This document shows positions 1-10,804 of a stretch of DNA of 64,000 nt, in pieces (position 1 is the first letter of the stretch; the number at the start of each line of letters is the position of its first letter). Made by a program: the position numbers and the translations under genes. Below the pieces are notes generated by a model. The model was not told the DNA's origin, searched no databases, and was given only the letters and a program-made list of their open reading frames with translations. Source of the DNA: Agapetus fuscipes (lineage: Eukaryota > Arthropoda > Insecta > Trichoptera > Glossosomatidae). The DNA lies in contig OX637344.1 of NCBI GenBank assembly GCA_951799405.1, forward strand, positions 17,608,001 to 17,672,000, read 5' to 3'.

Positions 1-389
1 TAGCATTGACTTTTGCTTTGATTTGGCAATTTTTTGGGAAAAATATCACTTCGCAATCGCCGCAGCAACAATGTGTCCTGACTTGACACGCTGTTTTCGT
101 CAGCCCATTGAATGCATCTGTTGAATGCCTCCACAGCCTCAGCATGGCTTATTATCTTAATTCCTGGGTGCGAGATTGTTTGGATTACCGCGATCAACGG
201 ATCAGGCAGGGTTCGGACTAGCGGCTCCACTGTATATGCCCCAGATATGAAATCTTCTAAACTTGAAAACAGCTCCTTGTCAACTCTAGCCCGCCTCAAG
301 ACTCTCCCACCACCTCCCACGCAGTTCATACAACTCATGCAGAGTTGCTTCACTCGGAGAGCAACATAACAATGGAGGCCTCAGGACTG
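1..389 (-). other. Unidentified open frame running off the left edge
   Basis: A minus-strand frame stays open for about 129 codons from just after a TGA near 390 to base 1, with codon use that looks coding. Readable stretches include DKELFSSLEDFISGAYTVEP and a later EAFNRCIQWADEN. It lies just 3' of the F-box gene in another frame. It could be a transposon-derived ORF, or a further exon of the F-box gene: an acceptor at a TAG near 295 would join in phase to F-box exon 4. I do not recognise the family. Confidence 0.3.
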
Positions 390-3300
390 CAGTATTGGTT
401 ACCATGTCTGTACAGGGAATGTTAAGCATGCCTAATAATGAGGAATTTAAGGATTTTACATAAGTACTTACTGCCAAAGCAGAATGTTGTCAATTTGAAT
501 AGATTTGTCCGGATGAGTAGCAGAGTGTATTATAAAATGGCCGCTTCTGCCCAGGATTTTCAAATACTCATTCCGCTTATAGCTGGAATCTGCAAAACAG
601 TCAAGTACATAGACTTTCAATTTATTTAAAAACTATACACATTAAATACAATGGTGATTTATATTCAACTGATCTATAAAGACTGCTAAAAGATTTCTTT
701 GATTTGAAATCCACACAGGATGTAGAAAATAACATGAAGATGCCACACTAACAGGAAGTAAGCTCTGATTGGTGGAAATATCATAGACAATATGAATTGT
801 GATACCATTTACAATAATTAAACCCAACAGGTAGGTATGATATAATTGAATATGTACCTAACTTTATAAGCTAAATAAAAATGAGTTTAGTGAAATAAAT
901 TTCTGTTCGTGCAAGCCAGAATAATAATAATAATATTAGGATGATTTATTTGGTGAGCGCTATTTTTGTGTGTATCACACCTCAAGAGCCCTCTGCGAGC
1001 TTGTTCGTCGCTGTAGAAAGCGACAATTCTCAAGCATTTTTTTCTCAGAAGCCATCTATCAATATTACAATTGATATATTTCAAGTTTAATCATTGCTGA
1101 ACCAAATTGGCAGGTCAATAATATTTTGTTATTAGTTATATAGTTTTTGTAGTTATAATAGTCTTGTTAATGATAACTTATGTCAATAATACGGACTCCA
1201 TTGAGTTACGAGGCAAACACAGTACACTACAGGTTAATACACAATGTAACTTACAGCGTCCAGTGAAGAATACTTCATTTGCAGACACATCGTCCACTCT
1301 CCCGCGGATCACTTCTTCTCCATTCACAATATAAAGGTCACCATCTTAAATACACATTGAAAATCAGTCTTCAGTCCAGTGGTCAAATTACTTGTACTCA
1401 ATAGAAGTTTTAGGATTTTGAAGTTGGCAATTGACGCGGGGAGCCGCCTCCAGAACCTAGTGCCGCGGTCTCAACAGTTTCATCAATATCACATCTTTAT
1501 CATGCTAAATAAGCCAATCGCAGATATGGGGGAAACATACGAAAGCTCCAACTTCGATAGACCACAGCAACAGATCCTCGGCTGGAAGTTTCATTTTTTT
1601 TTGTGAAATAGCTGAGCATCCACGGTCTCACCGAGTCAGGTCTCTAATTTAAAAAAAATTCAAGACCCAAGCTCAGGCCCGCCGCACTGATTCAGGATGA
1701 GATGTGAGTCACAGGACTTACGACCTGTCTCTGGTTGGTTAAGGATCCTTTTGTCATGACAACGTTCCCAATTCCTCCCAACTCATCCTTCCTTTCAATA
1801 TGTAAGTCCGATTTACTACATTGCATGTCCAGAGGTGTCTGGGCTCTCAGATCTTCGCAGCCAAATGTAGTATGATCCCGAGATGGCCGCCTATGTTAGT
1901 CTTTCCAGAAAGCCATTTATTTGGGATCTATTGAGTCCCAGATCCTTAAGGAAAGTATATACCGATTTGGCTGGCAGTCCTCTCGCTCCCACCTCCACTG
2001 CATACAATCTTGTGATATATCCATTCTTTGTGATTTCATCCACTAGTCCTTTATACCTATTTAGTTTGTAGGCATGGTCCTTAGGGATGTTCATCTCCCA
2101 GGGCACCGGTAAAACCACGGTAATTCTTACCTACCGAATATCGGTAATATTTCTATGAATACTAATCAGCTGTTCACTTGCAGCCATCTTGGATTGACAG
2201 GTCTTCGGTAGGTAAGAATTAACGTGGTGATGAGACTTCCAGCCCTGGAAAGCAACTCTCCAGTGTCAACTTGTATTAAGTGATTATACCTAACTACATG
2301 AGCTTAGAGCTGTGGATTAAAGACATGTCTGTTCCGGAGCGGCTATGACTCAGCAGTGCCCTTGCGGTGAACTCACAAAATGACACTCAAAATATTGCCC
2401 AAATATTATTATAATAAAGTGCTTTTTGCATTTATTTCCTATGTAATCAATTGAACCATTACCAAAGGTCCATCCAGCCTTACAGCAACTGGGTCTTGCT
2501 TGAGAATTGGCGTTTTGTAGCGACGACCAAGTTCGTAAAAAGTCCCATCGGTAGCTCAGTTGGTAGAATGCTTGCATTCTATACTGAGAGCAAGGGTTCG
2601 ATCCCCACCGAGGTTGTCTGAAATGATTTCCCGTTTCGGTGTTTATTTCAAGCCCAAAATACCGGCAAGGTTTCCTCAGCCTTCACAAGAAATGAGAACC
2701 AGCCCCCTCGGGAGCTGGGAAACCCCCACTTCAACTGAAGTGGTTTGTGTAAGGCCGGCCCCCTTCCCCGTAAAAATAAATAGGTCCCGAATCGCCACAC
2801 GCGACCCCTTCAGGGATAAGGCAGGCAAGAAGTTACGCTATATGTGTAGCTATAATATAAATCAACCTTGAAGGCATTACAGAAAAAAGCTTGTTAAGAA
2901 AACAAAGATTACTTCAAATTCTTACCTCTAGTGACCGAGAAGTGCAGTATTACACCGTCGTCAGTAGTGTTGTAAGAGATTACTTCAATAACAAAACAAT
3001 AAATATAAAATAAAAAAACAATTATTGTAGAGGTGCATCTCATATAATATTATACTATACTATTGTGTTACTCTAGTTTTATCCAATTTATCTTTTGTTT
3101 TATTTTTATTTTTGTTTTTTTTTACTTATTTTGTTAACTTTTTTGCAGTGTATTTAAATTTTTATTTACCCTCATCTGTGCTTTCTTTTATTTTACCTAA
3201 GTTGTAATATTATTACTTGATTATGCTCTTATTGCTCTATATGCTATATGCTCATTGCTCTTATGTTTTTCTTCTTTCTTTTCTCTCTTATGTTTTTCTC

Positions 3301-4728
3301 TTCGTCTTCTTACTTTTTGCATAAAGATCTTCTACTTTTATTCTGGCTTTATTTTGTAGTAATCTGTTTTATTTTGATATTATTATGTATGTAATGTTTT
3401 TATTTTTTTATTTATGTATACATGTAAAAGGCACAATGTGCCGTTAACGAATAAATAAATAAATAAATATTCTCACCTCTAGTGACCGAGAAGTGCAGTA
3501 TTACACCGTCGGCAGTAGTGTTGTAAGAGATTACTTCAATAACAAAACAATATTCTCACCTCTAGTGACCGAGAAGTTCAGTATTACACCGTCATCAGTA
3601 GTGTTGTAGGAGAACTCCGTGTCGGCCTGCTTTATTTGTTGCCATCGAATTATATTCCTATACGCATGGAACCAACTGAGGCGGCCATTGTTATAAACAG
3701 ATGGCCACACATTTCTGAACTCCCTGTAGCAGAAATCTCGCCACAATGAGGTGGACTGGAAACAGAACAAGAAATTAGTATTAAAATATAGTTGGAACCT
3801 TCAAACCGGTCTATGGTGTAGTGATTAATGCTACCCACTAGTTTGCCGAAGCATAAAAAAGATTATTTAATTTACAAGATGTTTTTCACTGAGTAGGTAC
3901 CAAGGTCTCTCCAACCTTACATTTTTTTTTTTTTAAGAAATCCTAAGTGGGCAACACCCCAGATTGCAGAATATCTAGAGAATATATGCGGCTGACCACC
4001 CATGCTGTAAAAATGGTTCACTTTGCCGATGTAGCCCCTGTTTCAGGGAAGGACGGCAAGAGTTGGAGGGTGTATGTCTATTTGAGATTTTATGTTGTAG
4101 GTTCACATGCGGCATGTGCAAGAACGAACTTGTACGTATCTGTTTATGAGAATGCATATAAAGTGAATCCCCAATGTAACATATCTTTGCAACTTAGATT
4201 AGATTAGACTATAATGGCACTTGTGGAAATGCCGCAGAGGTTTGGGTGTTGATAAGCTGGCAGCTGATGTCCTGATCCTTGCTAGCAGGGATGTTATCTG
4301 CATAGTGTTGTGTTGCCTTGCCAAGGTGCACAATTGTCGCTTTCTATAGCAATGATCAAGCTCACAGAGGGCTCTTGGGATGTGATTCACATGAAAATCA
4401 TTATGTAATTTTTTTTTATTGAAGTAATGGAATTAGCACATGAATTGACATAGACAAAATTGTGACGTATCACGGCCAGGTTGCTAGGGAAATATTTTTT
4501 GTTACTGGTTGCTAAGGACCGTACTTCCGCACAAGTAGGAAGTTTTCCCGCCGAGAAAAAGTTCTAAATGCAAATTAGTGCTGAGTCTTTTAAGTATTTT
4601 GAAATAATTACTCGAGAAAGGCGGTCTGCTATGTGGAGCCATTGCTTGCTAACTCTTCTAGAGTGTGTGAAGGTTTTGCCGTCCATGTAACACATTATAT
4701 TTTCCACAATTTCTGGCGGAAGATTCAT
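350..4728 (-). CDS. Small F-box protein gene, five exons
   Basis: Exons on the minus strand are 4728-4612, 3755-3560, 1344-1255, 589-472 and 407-350. All introns are GT-AG and the phases fit (0, 1, 1, 2), giving about 192 aa. The first exon starts MNLPPEIVENIMCYMDGKTF and continues to a W at the usual F-box spacing (residues 2-39), so the product should bind Skp1 as a substrate adaptor of an SCF ubiquitin ligase; that role is family knowledge. The rest has beta-rich text such as DGDLYIVNGEEVIRGR and no domain I can name. An in-frame ATG six codons upstream (4746) is an alternative start. The last exon (18 codons and TGA) is the least certain, because a different acceptor would enter the open frame at the window edge. 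The 3' end of exon 2 is triplicated in intron 2. Confidence 0.7.
896..1042 (-). mobile_element. SINE-B 3' part with (ATT)n tail
   Basis: In reverse this reads the shared SINE-B 3' region, with the block around GATGATTTATTTGGTGAGCG and an ATT-type microsatellite at the end. It lies in F-box intron 3. Confidence 0.6.
1830..2094 (-). pseudogene. LINE ORF2 C-terminal fragment
   Basis: Minus-strand translation gives IPKDHAYKLNRYKGLVDEIT followed by a V-E-V-G-A-R-G-L-P motif. This is the post-reverse-transcriptase C-terminal region seen in many animal LINE proteins (V.PV..GA.G......L..LG). It is truncated at both ends. Confidence 0.55.
2096..2253. mobile_element. Foldback MITE, CTTACCTACCGAATATCGG family
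   Basis: Inverted arms contain CTTACCTACCGAATATCGG and the outer GTGGTGATGAGACTTCCAGC. The spacer has GCCATCTTGGATTGACAGG. Part of the right arm is deleted. Other copies lie near 46.8, 58.7 and 59.9 kb. Confidence 0.7.
2455..2865 (+). mobile_element. Composite SINE: SINE-B body joined to SINE-A
   Basis: The 3' half of the SINE-B body (to about 2540) runs straight into a second tRNA-like unit with an A box (TAGCTCAGTTGG) and a B box (GGTTCGATCC). The SINE-A body and its end at TATATGTGTAGC follow. The same join occurs near 29.2 and 46.5 kb, so it is a standing composite family and not a chance neighbour. Confidence 0.7.
2905..3633 (-). repeat. 83-bp repeat of F-box exon 2 3' end and 5' splice site, three copies
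   Basis: Copies at about 2921-2999, 3468-3550 and 3551-3633 share CTCACCTCTAGTGACCGAGA; the third is the genuine exon 2 end. Each copy keeps the exon end and the GTGAG-type donor (the leftmost has GTAAG). Copies 1 and 2 are separated by an inserted LINE tail. Confidence 0.75.
3000..3467 (+). mobile_element. LINE 3' end with (AATA)n tail
   Basis: T-rich sequence ends in GGCACAATGTGCCGTTAACG and then an AATAAATAAAT tail, typical of a 5'-truncated LINE. A related end lies in reverse near 60.87 kb. It interrupts the 83-bp repeat. Confidence 0.6.
3984..4207 (+). mobile_element. SINE-C copy with open 75-codon frame
   Basis: Starts at GCGGCTGACCACCCATGC and ends CAACTTAGATTAGATTAGA. The internal frame beginning MRLTTHAVKMVHF stays open to the end. 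A remnant of LINE-D tail (minus) lies just upstream at 3923-3975. It sits between F-box exons 1 and 2. Confidence 0.7.
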
Positions 4729-5140
4729 TTTAAAAAATATTGACAAAACACAAACAACCGTGTGAAAACAAACAAGCCGGCTTTGAATTTTTTGACAGGT
4801 AACACTTTTTCTTTTTCTGTTTGTTGTACGACTTTCTTCTTCTTCTTCTGTTTGGCGAATTCCAGCGGAGAGCAGGGGCGCCAGTGTTCTTCTTCTTAAT
4901 AGACGTTTTACGAGCTTTTTGATATTTTAAATTACAGAAAAAACTACGTTAAGTGAAAAAATAATAAATAAAGATAATTTTAAAGTTTTTTTACATTTTG
5001 TTTTCAAATTCAGATTTCAGTTGTTCCATTGGCTTTTATTGTCTATGAAAATTCAAATTAAAAAGAAAAAGAAAACAACTGTCACTGTCAACTCATCTGT
5101 CACTTTTCGTGCGTGTACTTGTTAAATTTACTTTCTATCA
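4729..5140. promoter_or_regulatory. Shared promoter region of the F-box and ZNF277 genes
   Basis: A 412-bp gap separates the divergent start codons at 4728 (minus) and 5141 (plus). It is AT-rich with a short TTC run near 4830. No TATA box is convincing on either side. A bidirectional promoter is inferred from layout alone. Confidence 0.4.
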
Positions 5141-7691
5141 ATGGAGAATATCGTGAAATCTTCTCACATAATGGAAGCGTTGACTTTTAAAGATCGCGCT
5201 TCAGACTCCTCCGAGCTGAAGACCTCCAGCGAACTGTTCTGCCCCGTGCCGCTCTGTCCGTGCATGCTGTGCGAGGAGGGATTCACTCTGCCTGATGACC
5301 AGCAAGCCCTCCTGACCCACCTGTACTCCGTGCACCGCCTGGTGATCGCTGACGTCGACCAGATAGCCTACCTCAGGGACTATGTGCTGTTCTGGAAACA
5401 ACGCTTCATCGGTATTTATGCTCTAATTCTCCCTTAAATGTGCCAGAAGTTTCCACAGCGTGTGGGCTTTCATACTTCGGCTAAATTTCTTGCAAAATTA
5501 TTTCCATTTAATTTCTTAGTAGGTATATTAAAACACATCTCGTACTCGTCCTTCATGAATGTGTCGGTACTGGTCCATAGTTTAGTGGCAACACTTCGGA
5601 CTCGTAAATGGAAATTTGTGTGTGAACACAACAAATATACCATTTATATTTTCAAATATGCTCTTCGCTGAAAAAAAATCATAAAACCTTTGCCAAAGAT
5701 AGGCTCTAAAGGTCCATCCAGCCTTACAGCAACTGGGTCTTGCTTGAGTATTGGTGCTTTCTACAGCGACGACCAAGCTCGCAGAGGGCTCTTGAGGTGT
5801 GATTCACACAAAAACAGCGCTCACCAAATAAATCATCCTAATATTGTTGTTATTACCCCGAGTTTATAGAAAATTCATTCAATGGCTCTGTTGACCATCA
5901 ATCCTTTTTCCTTGATCACATCCATGTTAACTGTTCTAATCATAATTTACTAAGGGAAACTTATTTAAGCTGGCTCATAAGCCTTGAAGGCTCAGGGCCT
6001 CCCGCACCAAAATCCTCCAGGACTCTCTGTCTTGTGCTGCTTCCTTCCATGGTCCCCTCACTGTTAAGGCACTCCCTGTATTATAGTTAGTTTTTATTAC
6101 TTTTATTAAATAATTAACAAACAGTTTTAGTAATTATATAGTTTATTAATGCGCTCTTTACTTTGTGTCCGCCGTACAAGTGATACTTATATAATGTGTG
6201 TGGATACTTATTATTATTATTATTGGTAATTTTTTTCTGCGCCTTTTCATGACCGTTGGTCATCCCTAAGGCGCTGAAGATTGTATGAATAAATGAGTTT
6301 TCAGGGCCCTTCTGAAAGCTGCCTCTTTTTCTGTTGTCCGCAGTCCTGCTGGCAATGTGTTCCAGGCCATGGGCGCAGCAACACGGAAAGCACGATCACC
6401 AAATACGGTAGTCGGGTTTCTCCTCGGAAGCTCCAGCGTGCTGCCAATTGTTTGAGTTGACCTCAGTTATATTATAACATTATTATATTTACAATATTAT
6501 CTATGTAGGTACAATACCCTCCCAGGAATGTTTATTTGCCTTTTCTATTCACACTCCATGACGGTAGAATAAATGGTTATTTTGTAATTATTGTTTATTG
6601 CAGGAAATGAGCTAGCCGAGTATTGTTGCACGATGTTGCTGGATAAAACCCCAGAAGGCGAGAAATCTCCCGGAGAGAAGTACTATCTGCTCAGTGACGT
6701 GGTGCCCATAGACAATCAGCTGAGGCGAGATCTGCAGCGACAACGGCTGGAGCAACTCCTGGCGCGCCAAGCCAAGGAGAGGGAAGACAACACCTACAGC
6801 AGGGAGTGCCTGTTCTGCAGGACCATCATCAAGGAGACTAGAGCGGCCTTCCTGCAGCATTTAAATGAAAAGCACAACTTCTACATCGCAAAAACAGAAA
6901 ACTTAGTTTTCGTAGATGAACTGATTGAAACGCTCTCTGATAAACTTGACGGCTGCGTCTGCATATTCTGTGAGAAAACTTTCAAAGACAGGAACATCTT
7001 GAAGGAGCACATGAGAAAGAAGAATCATAAACGCATAAATCCCAGTAATAAGACTTACGATAAGTACTTTATTACCAATTATTTAGAGATGGGGAAAAAC
7101 TGGCAATCTTTTTTAAAGAGTGCGAGTTATGTGCAAAAAAAGAAATGTAGCAGTGCAGGGAACAGTGTCAAATCGAGGAAAAGCAATGTGGCAACACAGT
7201 CCAGCTCGGACAGCGATAACAACTGGTCAGATTGGAACGAGCAAGATACTATTAACATAATTTGTTTGTTTTGTAAAAATTCTGCTGATTCATACAGAAG
7301 TATCGTACAGCACTTGCGTGAAAAACATGATTTTGATTTTGATAAAGTAACAGCAAAAATGAACTTTTATGAGAAAGTGAAAATAGTGAATTATATCCGA
7401 AGACAAATGCATATTGTACGTTGTATTAGTTGTAATTTGGAATGTGAAAATTTAGATGATTTATTGCTGCATATGAGTGTAGAGAAGCATCTTGTTTTGA
7501 ATGATAAGACTTTGTGGAATCAGCCGGAGTTCTTCTTTTCAACATATGAAGACGATGGTTTGTTGTGTTTCTTAGAAGATGAGGATGACCAGGCAGAGGA
7601 CGCTGAAGTTGGCGGCAAGTCGGACAGTTACTTACAAAGTGAGACGTGTGATTTGTCAGAGAAAGTAGCTTTGGCTGTCTTGCAAGATTAA
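5141..7691 (+). CDS. ZNF277-type C2H2 zinc finger protein
   Basis: Two exons, 5141-5411 and 6604-7691, join in phase 1 (TTCATCG/GTATTT ... TTGCAG/GAAATG) to give 452 aa, matching the roughly 450 aa of animal ZNF277. Degenerate C2H2 fingers begin with CMLC in exon 1 (about residue 41), CLFC (159), CIFC (210), CLFC (311) and CISC (364), each followed by paired histidines such as HLNEKH or HLREKH. The linker after the third finger (NPSNKTYDKYFITNYLEMGK) is characteristic of the family. An acidic/Ser stretch precedes the fourth finger and an acidic tail ends the protein. Family knowledge: nuclear protein linked to Polycomb and to ribosomal protein uS5. The start is the first ATG of the only frame carrying the first finger. 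The intron holds a SINE-B copy and two LINE fragments. Confidence 0.9.
5567..5860 (+). mobile_element. SINE-B copy in the ZNF277 intron
   Basis: A decayed tRNA-like head (GGTCCATAGTTTAGTGGC) is followed by the complete body and an (ATT)-type end near 5850. Confidence 0.65.
5968..6070 (-). pseudogene. RTE-like LINE C-terminal fragment
   Basis: In reverse it reads GPWKEAAQDRESWRILVREA, the Q-D-R-x-x-W end of RTE-type retrotransposon proteins. A sister fragment lies at 41268-41365. Confidence 0.5.
6225..6475 (-). pseudogene. CR1-like LINE ORF2 C-terminal fragment
   Basis: The reverse strand reads FGDRAFRVAAPMAWNTLPAG and then FRRALKTHLF before a stop. This is the standard C-terminal block of CR1/L2-like LINE proteins. 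Confidence 0.6.
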
Positions 7692-7747
7692 ACAATTATA
7701 AATATGCAAAAACACCCTCAGTCTGTGTAGTTAAACAATACTTTGAC

Positions 7748-7865
7748 TGGCCCGTAGTCGAGTGGTTAACACTTCTGACTCGTAAATGGAAGGTTGTGGG
7801 TTCGAATCCCGCGGAGCACAAAAAAATATACCATTTATATTTTCAAATATGCTCTTCGCGGTTTT
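7748..7865 (+). mobile_element. SINE-B head, truncated
   Basis: tRNA-like unit with A box region GTAGTCGAGTGGTTAACAC and B box GGTTCGAATCC, cut off after the body begins. It lies 56 bp after the ZNF277 stop. It lacks a credible tRNA cloverleaf and is a SINE, not a tRNA gene. Confidence 0.65.
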
Positions 7866-8460
7866 GGATATTTTTGGCCCACAGGCCGCAGTTTGAAGAC
7901 CCCCTTTTCAGCTATGCACTGATCCCTTTAGGTCTTAATTTCATCATAAGAAAGAAATCATATATCTTTTTATTGAAATTAGTTTTATTTCAATATACTT
8001 GCCGTTATAAAAAATACATAAATTAAAAAATAACCTATATTAGTCATTGGCTCGATATTTTACATTTATTTCAATGTTTTTTAATGATTTCAAAATGCAA
8101 GTTGCTTATTTTAAATAATATAAAACCTTAGTGATGATGAAAATGATATTATTTGGTGGAATAATGATTTTAGTAATTACAGCATTTTGCTATTATCAAA
8201 CTTCCGATAGAACATGGCTACACAACCCGAGAAAAATTTTAAGATTGTGTCAAAAATATACTTGTTTGCCTTTTCCCTAGCAACTCCGAGTCAAGCCGTG
8301 TGACGTCACAATATTGTCTATGTCAATTAATATGCAGTCCATTGTAGACTTGTGATGTTTGCATGCTGAGAAAAATTGAAATTTCATTGCATTTTTGATA
8401 TTTTTGTCGTCTTATGATATGATATTAAATTAATAAATGGTTGTAAAAAAAACTACAGTT
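7866..8460. other. Intergenic AT-rich stretch with old MITE remnant
   Basis: No gene seen. Around 8250-8330 it holds a decayed copy of a repeat with TGACGTCACAATATTGTCTA, also seen near 4.45, 9.25, 36.85, 40.15 and 51.1 kb. Confidence 0.4.
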
Positions 8461-8499
8461 TTAAACTATCACTTTCGTGGTCGGTGTTATATGATATAG

Positions 8500-8700
8500 T
8501 TTTTCTCGGGTTAGACCAGTTTTTTCTTGGGTTTTAGCCAGCAGCCAGCCAGTTGCTAAAAGCAAACAGAGGATGAAGGTGCCCCGTCGCTTCGAGCCTT
8601 GAAAATGTTCCCCGCTCAAGGGAATGAAATGTCGGCAGACAAAATAACTGCAAATAGAACATGGTAAGTATTTAAAAAGAAATACAAACTGAAATTTGTG
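8500..8700 (+). mobile_element. Retroposon fragment with hairpin motif
   Basis: A short coding end (S-Q-P-V-A-K-S-K, then VPRRFEP and a stop) leads directly into an imperfect hairpin (GTTCCCC...GGGAA) and GAAATGTCGGCAG. A parallel copy is at 31527-31742. It may be the 3' end of a Penelope-like or other retroelement; the class is not settled. Confidence 0.4.
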
Positions 8701-8766
8701 CAAGACACACAGTATTTTGAGCATGAATGGATTATTTATAAATATAGCTGTAGACATCTTCATGAG

Positions 8767-10804
8767 TTATGTCTGCGGGCTCATGAGAACTTGCGGAGAC
8801 AGCACCAGGTCCGTGTTGGAGCTGTCGATGATGCACTTGAGCAGCATCATGTCATCCGGAGTCACGGACCATCCGCTCAGCTGGCCGAGGCTCTGCAGCT
8901 TGGGGCAGCAGTCCATGAGGAGCTCCACGGTCTCCTTGGTGAGCAGCGGCGCGCAGGGGAACCAGATGCCCTCGAGGTGTAAGAACTTGCAGCGGTGGAA
9001 GACTCTGGAAGAGATGGGCATTTTGTTAGGTTAGGATAGGCGACATGACAAACTTGTATAATGTATTTTACGTTTCAGGCTTTTATCTAGATGGATAAAT
9101 CAAATTTGGGTAAAATATTGAGTGAAAGTATCTGGCCAGAAAGGAATTCTTCAAAATATGCAGCGTCACAGAATATAATATATACTTGTGTATTTTCTTT
9201 TCATTTTCCCAATCAACTCTGCACAAATTCTATGGACAAAAAAATGCTGACGTCACAAGGCTGGGTGGCTGGGAAAATGCTAATTCATATTTTGTTATTT
9301 GGTGTTAAGGACCCAAGTCACGTAGAGCTGTGACATTTGCCTGTGGAGAAATAAAATATTTTTGAATTTTGTGCTGAGTAGGTACATTGTCTATGCTGAA
9401 TGTAAGTTTTTAAAACGTTTTTTTTAAAGATTCAGTTTTAAAGAATCAGAGGATCAAGCTGATCTGGTTGTGCATATGTTGGAATGTTTATGTATAGATT
9501 TAATCACTTTATTTAAATGCTGTATATTATTTCATTAATTTAAAGAAGAAAGTACACACTACACACCTTGCCATGTCTGTGTCATTCATCTTGATTTCAT
9601 CTCCTATGACATATTTTTTGATGTTGGGACAGCACGTCAACAAATATTTAAATGTTGATGTTCTGATATTGCTGTGCAGCACCTCTATGTGCTCCATCTT
9701 GCTGAACAGGATCTCCTCTTCATGCGTCATGACATCCATCTTGTAGCACTCGATGATGGTCAGGCTGCTGCACTTATCTGCTATGTGCGTGAGGTTCAAG
9801 GATCCCGAGGCTTGGGACAGCATTATGGAGTTTATCCTGTGGCCACATCTTTCTATCAACTGATGGAACTCGTGGCATTTAAACTTGTTTAGTTTAATCC
9901 TATTGCAGTGTTGCATTTGCTCGATAACAGCCACAGCCCCCGCGTCCGGTTCTTCAAAATATACTGTCTCAACCAACGGGCACACCTTAGCAATTGCTAG
10001 AGCAGTTTCTTTGCTTGTTTTAGTGTCATGAAGGTATTGCAGTTTTGAAGTTACTTTATCAGGGAAGCGATCGGAGGTTACGATGTGCAGAATTGCTTTT
10101 CCCACAAAAGAGTAGCAGCCCAAATTGACGAGGTTTGGTAAGTTTGCTATCAACACGGCTACGTCCGTGTGACAAACATTTTCTTCTCCATATGCTCCGA
10201 TGTTGATAACAGATAAAGATTCTCGGATAGGTGAGCATCCTGAACATAAAGCTTCGATACCTATTTCAGTAATGTCAGTTTCCCCTGAAACATCCAACAT
10301 TTTTAGCTGTTCACAGCTTTCTCCGATGGATCTGAGGACTTCGTCGTTAGCTATGTAAGGGATATTCAGAATATGAAGTCCACTGAGGGATTTAATAAGA
10401 TCACAAAGTAAAGATAATTGTTCTTCTTTGACCCACACTCCCTTCAGGTTTAGAGCTTGCAGTCCAACGCCTTGACTGACCACAGTCTCTAATATCTTAT
10501 CATAATAACAAACGGGAAATAGCCCAGTAATCAACGTCTTCACGCTGTCTTTCAAAAGTAGCTTCAAAGCGAAGTATCTTGCTCTTGGTTCTAGGTAATC
10601 TGAATTCAAGATAAGGTTTAGCAGATCTTGGTAGATGTCGCCCGTTGCTCCGAGGGTTTCAAAGTAAGACGTGACCACCACAAATATATAAGTCAAGTCG
10701 TGCTCAGGTTCCAGACTTGCTAACAGATCAATCAACCGCTTTGCTAGAACTGTCATTGTGATTTCACTCAACGCGGGCACTTCACAGCGAGGAGACATTG
10801 TCAC
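8767..10804 (-). CDS. Leucine-rich-repeat protein (F-box/LRR-like)
   Basis: Exons 10804-9567 and 9004-8767 join in phase 2 (GGCAAG/GTGTGT ... TTCCAG/AGTC) to give about 491 aa; starting at the second Met (10798) gives 489. The first 110 residues are helical. From about residue 112 there are irregular leucine-rich repeats of the AMN1/FBXL type, with lines such as LQALNLKGVWVKEEQLSLL, LHILNIPYIANDEVLRSIG and LKMLDVSGETDITEIGIEAL. The last exon adds LHLEGIWFPC and LQSLGQLSGWSVTPDDMMLL, ending SPQT. No F-box is readable at the N terminus. A substrate-receptor role is therefore only suggested by the repeat type. It converges on ZNF277. Confidence 0.8.

Noticed and set aside
8698..9034. Plus-strand frames opposite the LRR exon 2
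   Set aside because: Shadows of the minus-strand exon, which has correct splice phase and leucine-rich text.
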